Assembly (NCBI GenBank): GCA_041740995.1
Contig: JBGSKY010000192.1
Coordinates: forward strand, 36,295 to 100,294
Direction of reading: 5' to 3'
Length of the DNA: 64,000 bases
Source: JBGSKY01 sp041740995
Lineage (GTDB): Bacteria; Planctomycetota; Planctomycetia; Pirellulales; Pirellulaceae
Below are positions 40,277 through 50,433 of this stretch, in pieces; within the stretch, counting starts at the first letter, position 1, and each line of letters opens with the position of its first letter. Both the position numbers and the translations under genes were made by a program. Under the pieces are notes generated by a model. The model was not told where the DNA came from, did not search any database, and saw only the letters and a program-made list of their open reading frames with translations.

Positions 40277-41795
40277 GGCTTGTCTGACCGCGTCCGGATG
40301 AATTGACTCTTACGTTAATCTTTAAGACCCACCAAATGCAACAAACGGCAATCGCATAGACTGCCGGCATGGCGACGGATCGCATTCGCATATTGCTCCA
40401 ATAGACCGAGTGGACTGCCGTTAGAGACACAATCAATGAAATCGCGGGCGCGAGATTCCACCAAAAAAAACGCCCGATCTTTGCACGATTCCAAACGCAA
40501 ATCAAAAATGCTGCCAGCGCGAGGGCGTAGATAATTGTGTACCAGCTACCGATGATCACCCGAATCAATGGCCTGGATTGCATCGACGCCGGCGCCGGAG
40601 CCCACAACCAGCCGACGCGGATAAAGGCCGCTTTGAGGAAAATATTTGGCTGACGAGCGATCGTCGCCCAAGCTGCCTTAGACGCAACCTCGTCGTCGAC
40701 CAATTCGCCCCTTGGGAAATCGGGAGACTCAAGTTCAGTTGGCTCCGACAGCGCGATCGGTTGCCGATTGGTATCGAGCCAGTACGCGGGCTGGCTCAGG
40801 TCGTGACCGGCTCGTTCGGCCCACCGCTCATGAAAGATTGCTTCATCCCAAATTCTTGACGGCCCTTCCTTTTCATAATGCTGAAACAGGACGGGGTTGT
40901 TGGCCAGCAGCAAAGTATAGCCACCGTGCGTGGTTGCCCAAATCGGCTGGCCAAAAACAACCGCGTTTCGAACGATCCACGGGGCCATGGTCAGCGCGAT
41001 TGCAACGACAAACAAAGCTGCCCGCCGCAACCCCCCTACAGAATCACACCGCGTATTCCGACGATGTTTCCAATTGGAAAGTATAAGGCAAAGAAAGAGC
41101 CCAATCGCCCAAACCGCGAACGTCGGACGACAAAGAATTGCCAGTCCGACTAAAAGGCCGCCGCCGATCATTTCTGCTCCATTGGCTCGCGGATACTTGC
41201 ACCACCAAAGCCAGATCGCAACCGCTAAAAAAGTCGCCAAAGTTTCTGTCATAACCAACGTTGATTGGCGTAGTAATATCGGGTCGACTGCGCACAACAA
41301 GCCAACAAGATAAGCAGCCAATGAAGGAGGTGCTGACCGATACACCGCCGCAGTTGGATTTTCTGGCGAGCTCATGCAATGCGCTGCAATGCTGACACTC
41401 ATCAGGCAAGTTGCGACACCGATAATCCAATGAAACATAGCAACCGCGGCCAATGATAATTTTGTCGAACCAAAGGGCATTTCAGCCGATGCCTCTGCGA
41501 AATCATGACGCGTCAACCAGGACAGCAACCAAGGGTACAAAGGGGGGCGAAAAGCTGTTGGGATCACTTCGGGCCGCGATGTTTCAGCTCGTTGGATTCG
41601 GCCAAAAATCCCGCTCTCAGACCAACCCTCGGCCAATGCAATATAGGCATCGTGGTCGTCTGCAAGATCGCTAAAACAGGTAACAAACGGCAACAAACGA
41701 ATCAGGCAGATCGCCAAGATGCACACCATAGCGAACGCATTAAGACGGCGAAGTCGAATAGGGTTTTCTAGATTCGGCGTCGAAGAATTGATCAT
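40269..41795 (-). CDS. GT39-type membrane glycosyltransferase (ArnT/PMT-like)
   Basis: 508 residues from the ATG at 41795; an earlier in-frame start at 41843 would overlap the divergent neighbour. Multiple hydrophobic helices throughout, with the lumenal acidic motif SDLADDHDAYIALAEGW near the first loop, as in PMT/ArnT enzymes. Polyprenyl-phosphate sugar is the usual donor. Together with the deacetylase it suggests lipid-linked or surface glycan modification. Confidence 0.8.
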   Translation of the reverse strand: MINSSTPNLENPIRLRRLNAFAMVCILAICLIRLLPFVTCFSDLADDHDAYIALAEGWSESGIFGRIQRAETSRPEVIPTAFRPPLYPWLLSWLTRHDFAEASAEMPFGSTKLSLAAVAMFHWIIGVATCLMSVSIAAHCMSSPENPTAAVYRSAPPSLAAYLVGLLCAVDPILLRQSTLVMTETLATFLAVAIWLWWCKYPRANGAEMIGGGLLVGLAILCRPTFAVWAIGLFLCLILSNWKHRRNTRCDSVGGLRRAALFVVAIALTMAPWIVRNAVVFGQPIWATTHGGYTLLLANNPVLFQHYEKEGPSRIWDEAIFHERWAERAGHDLSQPAYWLDTNRQPIALSEPTELESPDFPRGELVDDEVASKAAWATIARQPNIFLKAAFIRVGWLWAPAPASMQSRPLIRVIIGSWYTIIYALALAAFLICVWNRAKIGRFFWWNLAPAISLIVSLTAVHSVYWSNMRMRSVAMPAVYAIAVCCIWWVLKINVRVNSSGRGQTSHE

Positions 41796-41950
41796 CCCCA
41801 GATTGTAACTGCAAGTGACATCAATACCGAGAGCCCATGCCAAGCCAACGATCGACTACAATGAATTCCAAAAGCAAACGCAACGTTTGTCGGCTATTTT
41901 TGAACAGTTATTCGGCTTCTTTGTTTGTATCGACAGCAAAGCATAATCTT

Positions 41951-43633
41951 ATGATTCGTCGCGATCGGAAAAGTGCTGCATGTTTTGCAGGGTGGTTTTG
42001 GCTGGCCTGTATTTCGGTCGCAATGTCACAAGAGAGGCAATGGGAACTATCGCTTCGCAGTCAAACCGAAACATCGCTTGGTTCGAAACGGTTCCATCAA
42101 ATCGAAGAACCAGCAGTCTGGCGATCGGAGCGGACTGCTTTAATCATTTGCGACATGTGGGATACACACCCTTGTGTCAACGCCGTCCGCCGAGTTCATG
42201 AACTTGCTCCAGCAATTGATCGCCTTGCTAAGTCGCTCAGAAAGGCCAACGGCACGATTATTCACGCACCGAGTTCTTGTGTTGCCTTCTACAAAGATTC
42301 ACTCGCCAGAAAACGGACAAAAGCGATCCCAATAAGCGATCAGACGCCAGATGACATTAGCAATTGGTGCGATTCAATAGATGAAAATGAACTTGTTGAT
42401 TACCCAATCGATCAGTCTGATGGTGGGGTAGACGACGATCCAGTCGAGCACGAGCAATGGCTAGCGACGTTGATTGCAAGTGGTCGCGATCCGGGGCAAC
42501 CGTGGAAGCGACAAACTCCGATGATTCAAATTGACGAGTCGTGTGACTACATTTCCGACGATGGAAAAGAAATCTGGAATCTTCTGCGAACAAAGCAGAT
42601 TGAAAACGTATTGCTTGTGGGAGTGCACACCAACATGTGTGTGCTGGGCAGACCGTTTGGATTGAGGCAATTAATCAAGCAAGGCTTTAATGCGGTTCTA
42701 GTTCGCGATTTGACCGACACGATGTATAACCCGGCTAGCTGGCCCTTTGTGAATCATCATTCGGGCACCGATTTAATTGTCAACCACATTGAACGCCATG
42801 TTTGTGCAACGGTCGAAAGCGACCAATTCGTCGATGGTCAAGCGTTTCGTTTCGCCAGCGATCATCGACCACACATCGCAATTTTGATTTCCGAACCGGA
42901 ATACGAAACAAATAGAACGCTGACAGAATTCTCTCAGTTATTTCTTAATCAGGATTTTCGAGTCAATTTGATTTACGGACCTGAACCAGCAGATGAGGCG
43001 TCACAATTGGACGGAATACCGGGCATTCAAGGCGTTCAAGATGCGGACGTGTTATTAATCAGCGTTCGCCGAAAGCCTTTGCCACCGAAACAACTGCAAG
43101 CAATCAAAGATTTTGTTGCTAGTGGGAAGCCCGTGATAGGTATTCGAACAGCCAGCCACGCTTTCAGTCTAAGAAATGCCGAACCGCCTGAAGGCCTTGT
43201 GAGTTGGGGTGACTTCGATTCTGCGGTTTTCGGCGGAAATTATACCAATCATTACAAACAGGAGGGCTACACAATTACGGCTGTTGATTCGCAGCATGCA
43301 AGATTTGTTGACCTTCCAGAGGAAAAAGCGACCGATTTCTCATCCATTGGTACTCTCTATCGCACCAGTCCGCTACGTTCGGGAACGATCCCCCTGCTAA
43401 ATGGGGAATTGATTGGCGAACCAGCAGAACCGGTCGCTTGGACATATATGCGACAAGACGGCGGTCGGTCTTTCTACACTTCTTTGGGGCATCCGGCAGA
43501 CTTTAAGCTTTTGCCGTTTCAACAGTTGCTGATCAATGCGATTCGCTGGTCAGTCGACTTACCCAAAATCTCGTCTCAAAAGGTCTACGAACTGCGACAG
43601 CAACATAGTGCGGGAGTAGGTCGCCAGCGATGA
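41951..43633 (+). CDS. Secreted isochorismatase-like / ThuA-like fusion protein
   Basis: 560 residues from the ATG at 41951, which opens a signal peptide (FAGWFWLACISVAMSQ); an earlier frame adds 38 residues. Domain 1 (about 50-290) is a cysteine-hydrolase fold with ICDMWD (Asp68) and GVHTNMCVLG (Cys230); the usual Lys of the triad is not evident. Domain 2 (about 305-560) is ThuA/GATase-like with PHIAILISEPEY, IGIRTASHAF and SWGDFD. Likely exported and acting on sugar- or amide-type substrates, unknown. Confidence 0.8.
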   Translation: MIRRDRKSAACFAGWFWLACISVAMSQERQWELSLRSQTETSLGSKRFHQIEEPAVWRSERTALIICDMWDTHPCVNAVRRVHELAPAIDRLAKSLRKANGTIIHAPSSCVAFYKDSLARKRTKAIPISDQTPDDISNWCDSIDENELVDYPIDQSDGGVDDDPVEHEQWLATLIASGRDPGQPWKRQTPMIQIDESCDYISDDGKEIWNLLRTKQIENVLLVGVHTNMCVLGRPFGLRQLIKQGFNAVLVRDLTDTMYNPASWPFVNHHSGTDLIVNHIERHVCATVESDQFVDGQAFRFASDHRPHIAILISEPEYETNRTLTEFSQLFLNQDFRVNLIYGPEPADEASQLDGIPGIQGVQDADVLLISVRRKPLPPKQLQAIKDFVASGKPVIGIRTASHAFSLRNAEPPEGLVSWGDFDSAVFGGNYTNHYKQEGYTITAVDSQHARFVDLPEEKATDFSSIGTLYRTSPLRSGTIPLLNGELIGEPAEPVAWTYMRQDGGRSFYTSLGHPADFKLLPFQQLLINAIRWSVDLPKISSQKVYELRQQHSAGVGRQR

Positions 43634-43796
43634 TTGCAGCGTTCGCAGATTTGTAGATTAAGATTGCGCAGATATTCGAATAGGTTCGATTTAGAACGTC
43701 TTTTATATCGGGTAAGATTATCTATTTGATGTCGCTTTGTTTCAGGTTCGTTATCGCATTTGAAGGGAATATACGAAACGACTGACATCATATTTT

Positions 43797-44459
43797 GTGC
43801 GGTCGTCTGTCGCTGCTTTTTTTGTTTGCTCCAGTGTGTTCGCGGTGGGACAAATTGAAGCAGCTGAAGAAAAAATCGTATTCAATGAGGATTTCGAAAA
43901 AGGCGTGGAGCGCTGGGAGTTACTAGATCCAAAAACATGGTCGCTGTCAAAAAAGTGACAACTCAAGTATGAAATTACTGATGGAGAAAGTGAATACGTT
44001 CCGCCTCACCGCAGTCCATTTCATATCGCGTTGATCATTGACTTGCTGTTTACTGACGTTGAAATTCAATTCCGTGTTCGAAGTCCTAAGGACACTGGTG
44101 ACCACCGTGATTGTTGCGTATTTTTTGACTATCAAGACGATAAGCACTTTTATTATGTTCATCTTGGAGCAAAACCTAATCCGCACAGTGGTCAGATCAT
44201 GATCGTCAATGACGCGCCACGCTTGACGTTAACCGAAAACGAGACGCCTGTCCCTTGGGATGATTATTGGCATCAAGTTCGCGTCGTCCGAAAAGCGAGC
44301 GATAGAACAATTGCGGTCTATTTTGATGAACTAGAAAAGCCGATCATGCAAGCTAGCAACAAGACCTTCCATGGCGGCCGGATCGGGATTGGTTCTTTCG
44401 ACGATATGGATGAATTCGACGATATCAAAATCATCAATTTAAAGAACGAGAAAGTTTGA
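43797..44459 (+). pseudogene. Secreted carbohydrate-binding-like protein interrupted by an in-frame TGA
   Basis: From GTG 43797 the frame gives a signal peptide (VRSSVAAFFVCSSVFA) and FNEDFEKGVERWELLDPK, then TGA at 43956-43958, and continues in the same frame with YVPPHRSPFHIALI, DHRDCCVFFDYQD, HFYYVHLGAKPNPHSGQI, WHQVRVVRKAS and RIGIGSFDDM to the stop at 44459. Both halves fit one planctomycete secreted family of concanavalin-like fold. A single change (GGA to TGA would restore Gly) explains the break. No SECIS-like hairpin follows, so selenocysteine is unlikely. Confidence 0.7.
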
Positions 44460-44475
44460 ACAAAAAACGCGAAGG

Positions 44476-45387
44476 CTAATTGAAGGGCTGCCCTATTTTT
44501 TGAATTGATTGCTCATTGTTGGTCGCAATAATGAGCAATTCTCCAAAACGTAAATCATGATTGTCGCTGACCAAATCGCTGACAATATCCTCTCCGCAGA
44601 TTTGGTCTCTCGAAGTTGCAAAGACTTGCTTAAAAAGGCCAGTTCGGATTGGGAAATCCGCCGTTAGCAGAACAGGATGGACTAGCCCCCAATGATCGCT
44701 GAACTGAACAGGGGAGTGTCGCTGCGATTCTGTAGAACCATTTGGAGTAAATGCTATGATGAATCCGTCTGGACGTAGTCGTTTGGACATTTCTTCCAGA
44801 GCCGCCCACGGATTAGGAACATGTTCAAGGACATGGCTGCTGTAGACAACATCGAAATCGCCACGAATATCGTTCAATGTTGAATAAATTTCGACACCTA
44901 AATGTTCTCGTCCGAATGTGGCACGCGGTACCGAAATTTCAAAACCGACTGCTTTATAGCCATGTTGTGCTAGCTGCCAAAGTCCATAGCCCCAAGAGCA
45001 GCCAAAATCCAAAACTCGCTGGCCCTCTCCGATGCCTAAATGTTTCAGCAAGTAAATCAAACGACTTAGGTCCTTGTTGGTATCTGCGAAGTTGGCATTT
45101 TTAAGAACTTGCAAATCAGAAATGGAGGGGAGTTCGGTAGTCAAACCTTTCTGTGCATAGCTAGTTTGGTAAAATCGCGACATTTGACTCGCGGATTCCT
45201 GAGGAAATCGAAATCGCAACGTGCATTGCTGACAGGCGAACAATCGATGAAACCACTTGCGATCAACAATTTTTACATTAAGCGACTTGCAAGCTGGGCA
45301 AATAGGTTTGCGGCCAATCGCTCCAGCGATACCAGAAACCAAGTACAAGAGTCGTTTCAAATTCGAAAACACGTTAAATGACGACAA
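44476..45387 (-). CDS. SAM-dependent methyltransferase with N-terminal zinc ribbon
   Basis: 303 residues. An N-terminal CPAC...CQQC zinc knuckle (about residues 30-60) is followed by a class I methyltransferase with motif I VLDFGCSWGYG, EISVPRA and YSSHVLEHVPNPWAAL. This layout is common in sugar or O-antigen methyltransferases next to glycosyltransferases. It starts 13 bases after the GT4 stop. Confidence 0.82.
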   Translation of the reverse strand: MSSFNVFSNLKRLLYLVSGIAGAIGRKPICPACKSLNVKIVDRKWFHRLFACQQCTLRFRFPQESASQMSRFYQTSYAQKGLTTELPSISDLQVLKNANFADTNKDLSRLIYLLKHLGIGEGQRVLDFGCSWGYGLWQLAQHGYKAVGFEISVPRATFGREHLGVEIYSTLNDIRGDFDVVYSSHVLEHVPNPWAALEEMSKRLRPDGFIIAFTPNGSTESQRHSPVQFSDHWGLVHPVLLTADFPIRTGLFKQVFATSRDQICGEDIVSDLVSDNHDLRFGELLIIATNNEQSIQKIGQPFN

Positions 45388-45400
45388 TATTTAGGAGGGT

Positions 45401-46651
45401 TTAGTAAGGATTTTGGTCAACCGAATCAACGCGATTGTCGAGCAGCATGTTTTTAAGAGCACGTGAGTACCAGTTTAAGTTACAAGCCTCAATTTGCTTT
45501 CGACTCGAGAGCCCCATTTGAATTCTCAATTCAGCATCATCGACAAGCTTTTGTATCTTTTCAGTGAAGCCGTCAATGTCGTCGTAGTCGAGTACAAAAC
45601 CATCTATTCCGTCGCGGACCATAGAACCGCTATTTATTGTCGTCACGATTGGCAAGCCAGTATCCATTGCTTCGATCACAGCGCCTGCAGATCCTTCGCA
45701 GGTGCTTGGGAAGAAGAAGATATGAAAACGCGAAAGCCATCCGATAATTTCAGAACGAGCGACGCTGCCTGCTAATTCAACCGCCCCTTTTTCTTTTTGA
45801 AGTATCTCGGGATTTAGCGACGACTTTCCCAGCATTACAAATTTTACTTTGGCTGGGTCAAAACGTTTGGCAACTTCAAAAAAGTAAGGTGTTCCTTTTC
45901 TCAAATTAATCGACCCGACAAAGCCAACCAGAATTGGTGATGCGCTGAGCTGTCGTTCGATAAAAGGCAGCTCCATACCTATGGGTCCGTAAGAGATCAT
46001 CGCAATGCGATTATTAGCAACACCACAGGACTTGAGCCCATTCGCCACGTACTCAGATCCGCAAACGATGTAATCGCAAGAATCCCATGATTGAAGTTCA
46101 AATGATTCAGCGAAATCGAATGCTTCGTTCGAGATTGGCATTTCCCAGCCAGGAAAACGCTGCTGTTGAATTTCGTATTCCCTGCGTTCGACAACCGCGG
46201 GAACAATCATCTGATCGCCGATTACCTTCAAGCCTCTATTTTTCGCGGTTTCAAAAAGTTCAGGGCTTGCGCTTCGAAGAAAAGCGTAAAGGTGGCTAGA
46301 GTTTCCAAATCCGCTTTTGGCGATCCAGTCATGCTGGACTTTTGCGATCCAGCGATAGTACTCTGCGGTCGAACCAAAACTGGTTCTCTTTAGAAATGAG
46401 CGGATGGTCAAAAGCGGATTGTCAAAAACTTTCGAGCTATCAAGCTCTTGATTGCAACGATCGAGCATACGCTGGCCAAGCGAAGGTTGGAATTGTTTGA
46501 TTAATCGCGAAATCAGCTTGCTAGTCTGTCGATCCTGGACATACCAATCACAATACATCCGCTCAAGCACACCTGCCATTTGTAACGCGACAGGCACCAT
46601 GTAGTGCCGACGCGCTCCGTCTTGAACCATGGTTACAAGAGGCTTAATCAT
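45401..46651 (-). CDS. GT4-type glycosyltransferase
   Basis: 416 residues. The GT-B C-terminal domain has GFVGSINLRKG, FVMLGKSSL, ELAGSV and FFFPSTCEGSAGAVIEAM then GLPIVTT with the E-x7-E motif region (CEGSAGAVIEA). It probably builds an extracellular or surface glycan. Same strand as the methyltransferase and the DUF4118-PAS gene, 50 bases from the latter. Confidence 0.87.
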   Translation of the reverse strand: MIKPLVTMVQDGARRHYMVPVALQMAGVLERMYCDWYVQDRQTSKLISRLIKQFQPSLGQRMLDRCNQELDSSKVFDNPLLTIRSFLKRTSFGSTAEYYRWIAKVQHDWIAKSGFGNSSHLYAFLRSASPELFETAKNRGLKVIGDQMIVPAVVERREYEIQQQRFPGWEMPISNEAFDFAESFELQSWDSCDYIVCGSEYVANGLKSCGVANNRIAMISYGPIGMELPFIERQLSASPILVGFVGSINLRKGTPYFFEVAKRFDPAKVKFVMLGKSSLNPEILQKEKGAVELAGSVARSEIIGWLSRFHIFFFPSTCEGSAGAVIEAMDTGLPIVTTINSGSMVRDGIDGFVLDYDDIDGFTEKIQKLVDDAELRIQMGLSSRKQIEACNLNWYSRALKNMLLDNRVDSVDQNPY

Positions 46652-46701
46652 GGGCTAGATCGATGCTGTAAAATAGTTGAGACGATAGATCGGATGCAAC
46701 T

Positions 46702-47445
46702 CTACAAAGCCGTCTCAAAGTTCTTCGGCTTGGTACTGAGAACTGTTCCAAAGAGCCTGACCAAATTGCCATCGCAATCATGCTGAGAATTTATAATCAA
46801 CAATGCCGCTTCGCGTGAATTAGTGAAACGGCATTCAATTTCGAAACTCGGATTGCTCAACGACAGATTGGAGATCTTCGACAAAAACGGCTGCCGAAAA
46901 TCGGCATTAATAGAAGCTTGAAAATTTGAGAGTGAACAGATTTTGGATTTAGAGCTCCCACCCAGTAGTAATTCTAGCTGAGGTGACGTCCAAAAAACTC
47001 CAGAGCCGCGTTCGTATTGAAACAGTCCAACATGTGTTTGAGACAAGGTTTCCGAAATCTGATTTAACTTGAAATTTGCGGTTTTGCGATTTCGTTCAAG
47101 ACGGTCGATCACATAGCAGATTGCAGTGCTCAGTCCTAAGAAAAAAGTCAATCTCACCAAATCATCGGAGTGAATTTCAAATTTAAAACTGGGCTGTTGC
47201 ACAAAATAGATCCATGCGGCTGAAGAAGCCACTGCGACAACAACTGCGGCCCGAAAGCCGAGAAGGCGTTCAGCAACAATGACTGATCCTAGAAACGGCA
47301 GGAGAGAAGTGTTTCTCCGTAATGGTTCGATGGTGAAGATAACGATGATTGCAACGATCAAAACGATCAGCACGCTAAGCACAGCAGCGATTTGATTTCC
47401 GGAAGGAATTTTCCAATAAGTAAGGGTCGGGTTTTGCGCGTTCAT
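46702..47445 (-). CDS. Membrane DUF4118/PAS protein without kinase domain
   Basis: 247 residues. Three hydrophobic helices in the first 110 residues (IAAVLSVLIVLIVAIIVIF, FLGSVIVAERLLG...VAVASSAAWIYF, LVRLTFFLGLSTAICYVI) match the DUF4118 sensor module; a PAS-like domain follows (about 120-245, QTHVGLFQYERGSGVFWTS). The protein stops there, with no HisKA or HATPase region. It is probably a truncated sensor or a stand-alone signalling module. Confidence 0.65.
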   Translation of the reverse strand: MNAQNPTLTYWKIPSGNQIAAVLSVLIVLIVAIIVIFTIEPLRRNTSLLPFLGSVIVAERLLGFRAAVVVAVASSAAWIYFVQQPSFKFEIHSDDLVRLTFFLGLSTAICYVIDRLERNRKTANFKLNQISETLSQTHVGLFQYERGSGVFWTSPQLELLLGGSSKSKICSLSNFQASINADFRQPFLSKISNLSLSNPSFEIECRFTNSREAALLIINSQHDCDGNLVRLFGTVLSTKPKNFETAL

Positions 47446-47696
47446 TAGATTTACCGAACAATTAAACAGCTAAGAAGCCGAGTTTTAATCTTAAGTCAGT
47501 TTTTGCTCGGAAGTCGTTGGAATATACCCAGTTTACCGCAGCAGCAATAAAGTGGACTCTGAGAAGAAATGAGAAGTGGTTTGGGAGGGTGAAGGGCGCA
47601 GCTTTCTGGGCATGACCGGCTGGCTCTGAGATATTTCAATCGCCCAGCGTGATACGATCAGCTATTGGAAAGTGTTACTAGAGAGTCATTGAATTC

Positions 47697-48803
47697 TCAA
47701 ATATTCGGCAGGCAGCTCACGGATTTAATCCTCGCTAGCGATTTTTCGACCGCTGTGGATCCATTCAAAGGCTGGAGTTTCATTGAAAAAGTTATGCTTC
47801 CGTTTGCTGGAAGCGGAATCAGCCGATCATGCTTCGCTTCGGTTGAACGAGGATTGGGATATCCAGTAGCTGGCTCAATCCCAACGACGTACCCGTCTTG
47901 GAGAGCTGCAGTGTTTTTCCAGAAAGTCATGAAAGGCAGGGTCGAAACTTCAAATGTCACGCTCAACCCTCGGTCTTTCAGGGAGTTTACGATTGCGGCC
48001 TCTGCGAATCCATTGCGGTCGGCTACTGGCTCGATGAAGTAAACCTGCTCTGCGTAACCAACGGTCGGGCCGCCGCACTTGGACCAGCAATCAAATCCGT
48101 CCGCCGCTCTTTGGTCGCGTGGGATCACTTTCTTTGACGCCACAAAAACCTCACTTCCAGCCTCAAGAATCGGGCTTCCGATGTTGATGTGGTAAAGCAA
48201 CTGCATCGTTGCCGGCATGGAACTGGCATTTGTCACTTTGTCCATAATTTCAATTTCTGATTGTCCATATCGAAACCGATATCGAGTTTCCAGCACAAGG
48301 TTATTCACCAGGAAACGCGTTTCAGGAACAATTCCGACAACATCAAGAATTCCTCTTTCTTCGTCAATCTCAAGCCATAATCTAGTCGCGATTTGGTTCG
48401 CAATTCGTCCGTGCAGCGGCCACAGCAGTTTGCCGTTTGAATCGAATTCCGGTGCACCGTTGCTCGATAAACCGCATCGCACCAAAAGCTCGTCAAAACC
48501 TTCTAGCCAGCCGACTCCACTGGGGTCTTCAAGTGGGACTAGAGCTGGGTGAACTGGCCCACGAACCGGGCTGTCCCAGCCGATCTGGAATTCGTCAGAC
48601 CAAGCTTTCCAAAGTCCCATGCCTCGCGTTGGAATCACTGTTGCCTTAAGCCGGCCGGTATCCACTGTCAGAAGCTGAACACCAGACGAACGTCCGCTAA
48701 CGAGCGTTCGCCAGTCGACTTGAAATCCAGCAGATGAGAAACTCGACTTGCCCGCTGGCTCATCAACAAAGGGATCGTCATTAATCAAGTCAATAGTTTG
48801 CAT
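47697..48803 (-). CDS. DUF4432 family aldose-1-epimerase-like protein
   Basis: 368 residues. Galactose-mutarotase-like beta fold with VIPTRGMGLWKA, LHGRIAN, LLYHINIGSPI and GIEPATGYPNPRS. Family members act on sugar anomers or as carbohydrate-processing enzymes. It is divergent from the cupin gene of the sugar locus across a 361-base region. Confidence 0.82.
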   Translation of the reverse strand: MQTIDLINDDPFVDEPAGKSSFSSAGFQVDWRTLVSGRSSGVQLLTVDTGRLKATVIPTRGMGLWKAWSDEFQIGWDSPVRGPVHPALVPLEDPSGVGWLEGFDELLVRCGLSSNGAPEFDSNGKLLWPLHGRIANQIATRLWLEIDEERGILDVVGIVPETRFLVNNLVLETRYRFRYGQSEIEIMDKVTNASSMPATMQLLYHINIGSPILEAGSEVFVASKKVIPRDQRAADGFDCWSKCGGPTVGYAEQVYFIEPVADRNGFAEAAIVNSLKDRGLSVTFEVSTLPFMTFWKNTAALQDGYVVGIEPATGYPNPRSTEAKHDRLIPLPANGSITFSMKLQPLNGSTAVEKSLARIKSVSCLPNI

Positions 48804-49164
48804 GCTGGCGAGATATCGCGAGTGACGAGCTGTTCGGAACTTATCACTATCAATTTAAGGACTTGCCGTAGCAGGCGAAAGGATACGTACCTCAACCTTC
48901 ATTTGTTTCAGCACAGCCATCGCCTTCCAATCCGTCGGCCACAAGCATGGTTAGCGGGAGCTTTCCGAAACAAATGCCGCTGCTTTTTATTACTTCAAAT
49001 TGGAGGGACCGCTTTTCAGATAGCTTCTTAGTCTGCTTGAAGATTGCAAAGGAGGTGATTAAAACAGAGCGAGCTCTGCACGACGTAGGCAACGCCGGTA
49101 AAAAGTTTTTTGGTCGGCTGAACGTTCACACACTCCATTTCGCACTCAACGACTAGTATTGATT
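48804..49164. promoter_or_regulatory. Divergent control region of the sugar locus, with an SD sequence lacking a start
   Basis: 361 bases without a credible gene. At 49048-49060 stands AAAGGAGGTGATT, a perfect anti-anti-SD, but no ATG, GTG or TTG follows at normal spacing. Five bases on, CAGAG-CGAG-CTCTG (49065-49078) forms a small hairpin. No clear promoter boxes could be assigned. Confidence 0.45.
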
Positions 49165-50433
49165 ATGACTGCCGTAAAACTCGACACGGGACTGATCAAG
49201 GGTGATAGCGTGGCAAAGATTCTCGACGCCGCATTAGAAGCCGGAGAGGGATTGTTGCGGTTGACACCCACCTGGGTTCCGCGAAGCTTTTTGCATCCTG
49301 GCCGCCGAATCAAATTGCATCCTGACGACTTGTATGCATTTGGTGCCGATCGTGGCGGAATTGATGAGCGATGGTTTGGATCGACGACTGAGGCGGCCAA
49401 CGACGGGCGAGTCTGGCATGAAGGCTTAAGTTTCTGCTTGCATCAGAATCAAAAGTTCTTGCTTAAGGATGCTGTCGCTGAAGCTGGCGATCGTTTGATT
49501 GGCAAGTCGATGTTTAGTGAATACAAACGCTGGCCAGTGTATTCAAAGTTCTTTGACAATATGGGGCCAATTCCCCACCACATGCATCAAACTGCCGAAG
49601 ATGCGGCGTTGGTTGGTCGCGAGGGGAAACCGGAGAGTTATTATTTTCCGCCTCAATACAACAACGTCGACAACAATTTTGCCTACACCTTTATGGGGCT
49701 CGAACCGGGCACGACAAAAGACCAGTTGCGCAAGTGCCTCGAAAATTGGAATCGTGGCGACAATGGAATCCTCGACCTTTCGAAGGCCTATCGATTGCAA
49801 CGCGGTACAGGTTGGTTGATTCCACCCGGCGTGCTTCACGCTCCAGGCTCGCTTTGTACATACGAGCCGCAATGGGGCAGCGACGTTTTTGGCATGTATC
49901 AATCGATCGTTGAGGGGCGTTATGTTCCTTGGGCGTTATTAGTCAAAGATATGCCGGAAGAGAAACATCATGATCTCGACTTTATCATTGGCCAATTGGA
50001 TTGGGAAAAGAACATCGATACGCACTTCAAAGACAATAATTACATCGAGCCGATTATTGACCAAGAGTGCAGCGGCGAAGGTTACACCGATAAATGGGTC
50101 GTTTATGGCACCGTCGATGGCAAGCAGCTTTTTAGCGCCAAAGAGCTGACAATTGAGCCGGGCGTTTCTTGTGTTCTGCAAGATCCTGGAGCGAGCAGTT
50201 GGATCACCGTGCAAGGCAAAGGCACGATAGGTAAAATGTCATTGCAGACTCCAGCGATGATTCGTTTTGGCGAAAACACCGAAGATGAAGTGTTTATATC
50301 GTTTGAAGCTGCTAAGGCTGGCGTGAAGCTGACCAACAACGGCAGCGAGCCACTCGTTGGGCTTCGATATTTCGGTCCAGATGTTCACGGCGACTTGCCC
50401 TCCAATGGTGCATGGCAATCGCATCGTGTCTAA
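49165..50433 (+). CDS. Cupin-type sugar isomerase (mannose-6-phosphate isomerase-like)
   Basis: 422 residues from the ATG at 49165 (TTG 49159 is an alternative). Metal-binding cupin motif GPIPHHMHQ and HAPGSLCTYEPQ resemble type I phosphomannose isomerases; a second cupin-like half extends to the C-terminus. Substrate unknown, cytoplasmic. First gene of a same-strand run with a TIM-barrel protein, an oxidoreductase and another TIM-barrel protein. Confidence 0.72.
   Translation: MTAVKLDTGLIKGDSVAKILDAALEAGEGLLRLTPTWVPRSFLHPGRRIKLHPDDLYAFGADRGGIDERWFGSTTEAANDGRVWHEGLSFCLHQNQKFLLKDAVAEAGDRLIGKSMFSEYKRWPVYSKFFDNMGPIPHHMHQTAEDAALVGREGKPESYYFPPQYNNVDNNFAYTFMGLEPGTTKDQLRKCLENWNRGDNGILDLSKAYRLQRGTGWLIPPGVLHAPGSLCTYEPQWGSDVFGMYQSIVEGRYVPWALLVKDMPEEKHHDLDFIIGQLDWEKNIDTHFKDNNYIEPIIDQECSGEGYTDKWVVYGTVDGKQLFSAKELTIEPGVSCVLQDPGASSWITVQGKGTIGKMSLQTPAMIRFGENTEDEVFISFEAAKAGVKLTNNGSEPLVGLRYFGPDVHGDLPSNGAWQSHRV

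Noticed and set aside
43956..43958. TGA as selenocysteine codon
   Set aside because: No SECIS-like hairpin follows and the residue seems to be Gly in this family as I recall it.
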